Below are positions 5,009 through 5,085 of a DNA stretch of 5,085 nt, in pieces. This DNA is from Acidobacteriota bacterium (lineage in GTDB: Bacteria; Acidobacteriota; Blastocatellia; Pyrinomonadales; Pyrinomonadaceae): NCBI GenBank assembly GCA_013696385.1, contig JACCYR010000315.1:1-5085 (forward strand), read 5' to 3'. How positions within the stretch are numbered: the stretch's first letter is position 1; the number at the start of each line of letters is the position of its first letter. Below the pieces are notes generated by a model, which made no database searches, was not told the DNA's origin, and saw only the letters and a list, made by a program, of their open reading frames with translations. A program made the translations under genes and the position numbers.

Positions 5009-5085
5009 TTTTGGATTTTGGATTGCAAAATAATGAAGCTGAAAACTTCAATGTCGAAACAATCCAAAATCCAAAATCCAAAATC
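5007..5085. repeat. Inverted heptamer arrays (GATTTTG / AAATCCA) after pth, cut by the window end
   Basis: The left arm has GATTTTG at 5007 and 5014 plus a partial unit. The right arm has CAATCCA at 5060, AAATCCA at 5067 and 5074, and continues to the window edge. The bases 5007-5025 pair perfectly with 5060-5078, giving a 19-bp stem with a 34-base loop. The left arm begins inside the pth stop codon (TGA 5006-5008). Within the loop, TGAAG (5034-5038) and CTTCA (5046-5050) could form a second small stem. No T-run follows the stem inside the window, so it is not a standard intrinsic terminator. Confidence 0.85.

Noticed and set aside
5007..5085. Intrinsic terminator of the pth operon
   Set aside because: The stem is A/T-rich with a 34-base loop and no T-run follows the right arm in the window, so the terminator model is not supported although termination is not excluded.

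Overview
The window is an ordinary bacterial housekeeping segment with unusual DNA between its genes. All genes lie on the + strand. The order is: an RND-type efflux adaptor (5' end cut off by the window edge), ispE, tRNA-Gln(UUG), prs, rplY (long CTC/TL5-type L25) and pth. The run ispE, tRNA-Gln, prs, rplY, pth is a recurring order in several bacterial phyla, including Acidobacteriota and the deltaproteobacterial groups. Base composition is moderate (mid-40s % G+C by eye). The gene order, the long L25 and the repeat-filled spacers fit an environmental bacterium, perhaps an acidobacterium of the Blastocatellia type. This is inference with low confidence; no 16S rRNA or other marker in the window fixes the taxon.

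Layout: 1-1455 encodes a membrane-anchored periplasmic adaptor whose hairpin domain is built from three gapless 38-residue repeats. 1456-1594 is a 139-base spacer holding a 64-base inverted repeat with 10-base internal periodicity. 1595-2506 is ispE, followed after 17 bases by tRNA-Gln (2524-2598). 2599-2667 holds a 13-bp hairpin followed by a T-rich stretch, which looks like an intrinsic terminator or attenuator. 2668-3624 is prs, 3710-4363 rplY and 4445-5008 pth. The spacers after prs, rplY and pth (85, 81 and at least 77 bases) are each filled by short arrays with a 7-base period. Each spacer uses a different heptamer, and each has a left array and a right array in opposite orientation.

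How the genes relate: IspE makes an isoprenoid precursor by the MEP pathway. Prs makes PRPP for nucleotide, histidine and tryptophan synthesis. L25 binds 5S rRNA in the large ribosomal subunit. Pth frees tRNAs from peptidyl-tRNA, which ties it to the tRNA and ribosomal-protein genes nearby. Same-strand packing suggests co-transcription at least in part, but I see no convincing promoter. The adaptor gene probably belongs to a separate efflux operon extending upstream of the window.

The best candidates for something new lie in the spacers. The rplY-pth spacer can fold as RNA into one hairpin of about 30 positions, 29 of them paired. It runs from 2 bases after the rplY stop to 7 bases before the pth start and buries the only Shine-Dalgarno-like GGA of pth. 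The same inverted-heptad architecture, with unrelated sequence, recurs in the two neighbouring spacers.
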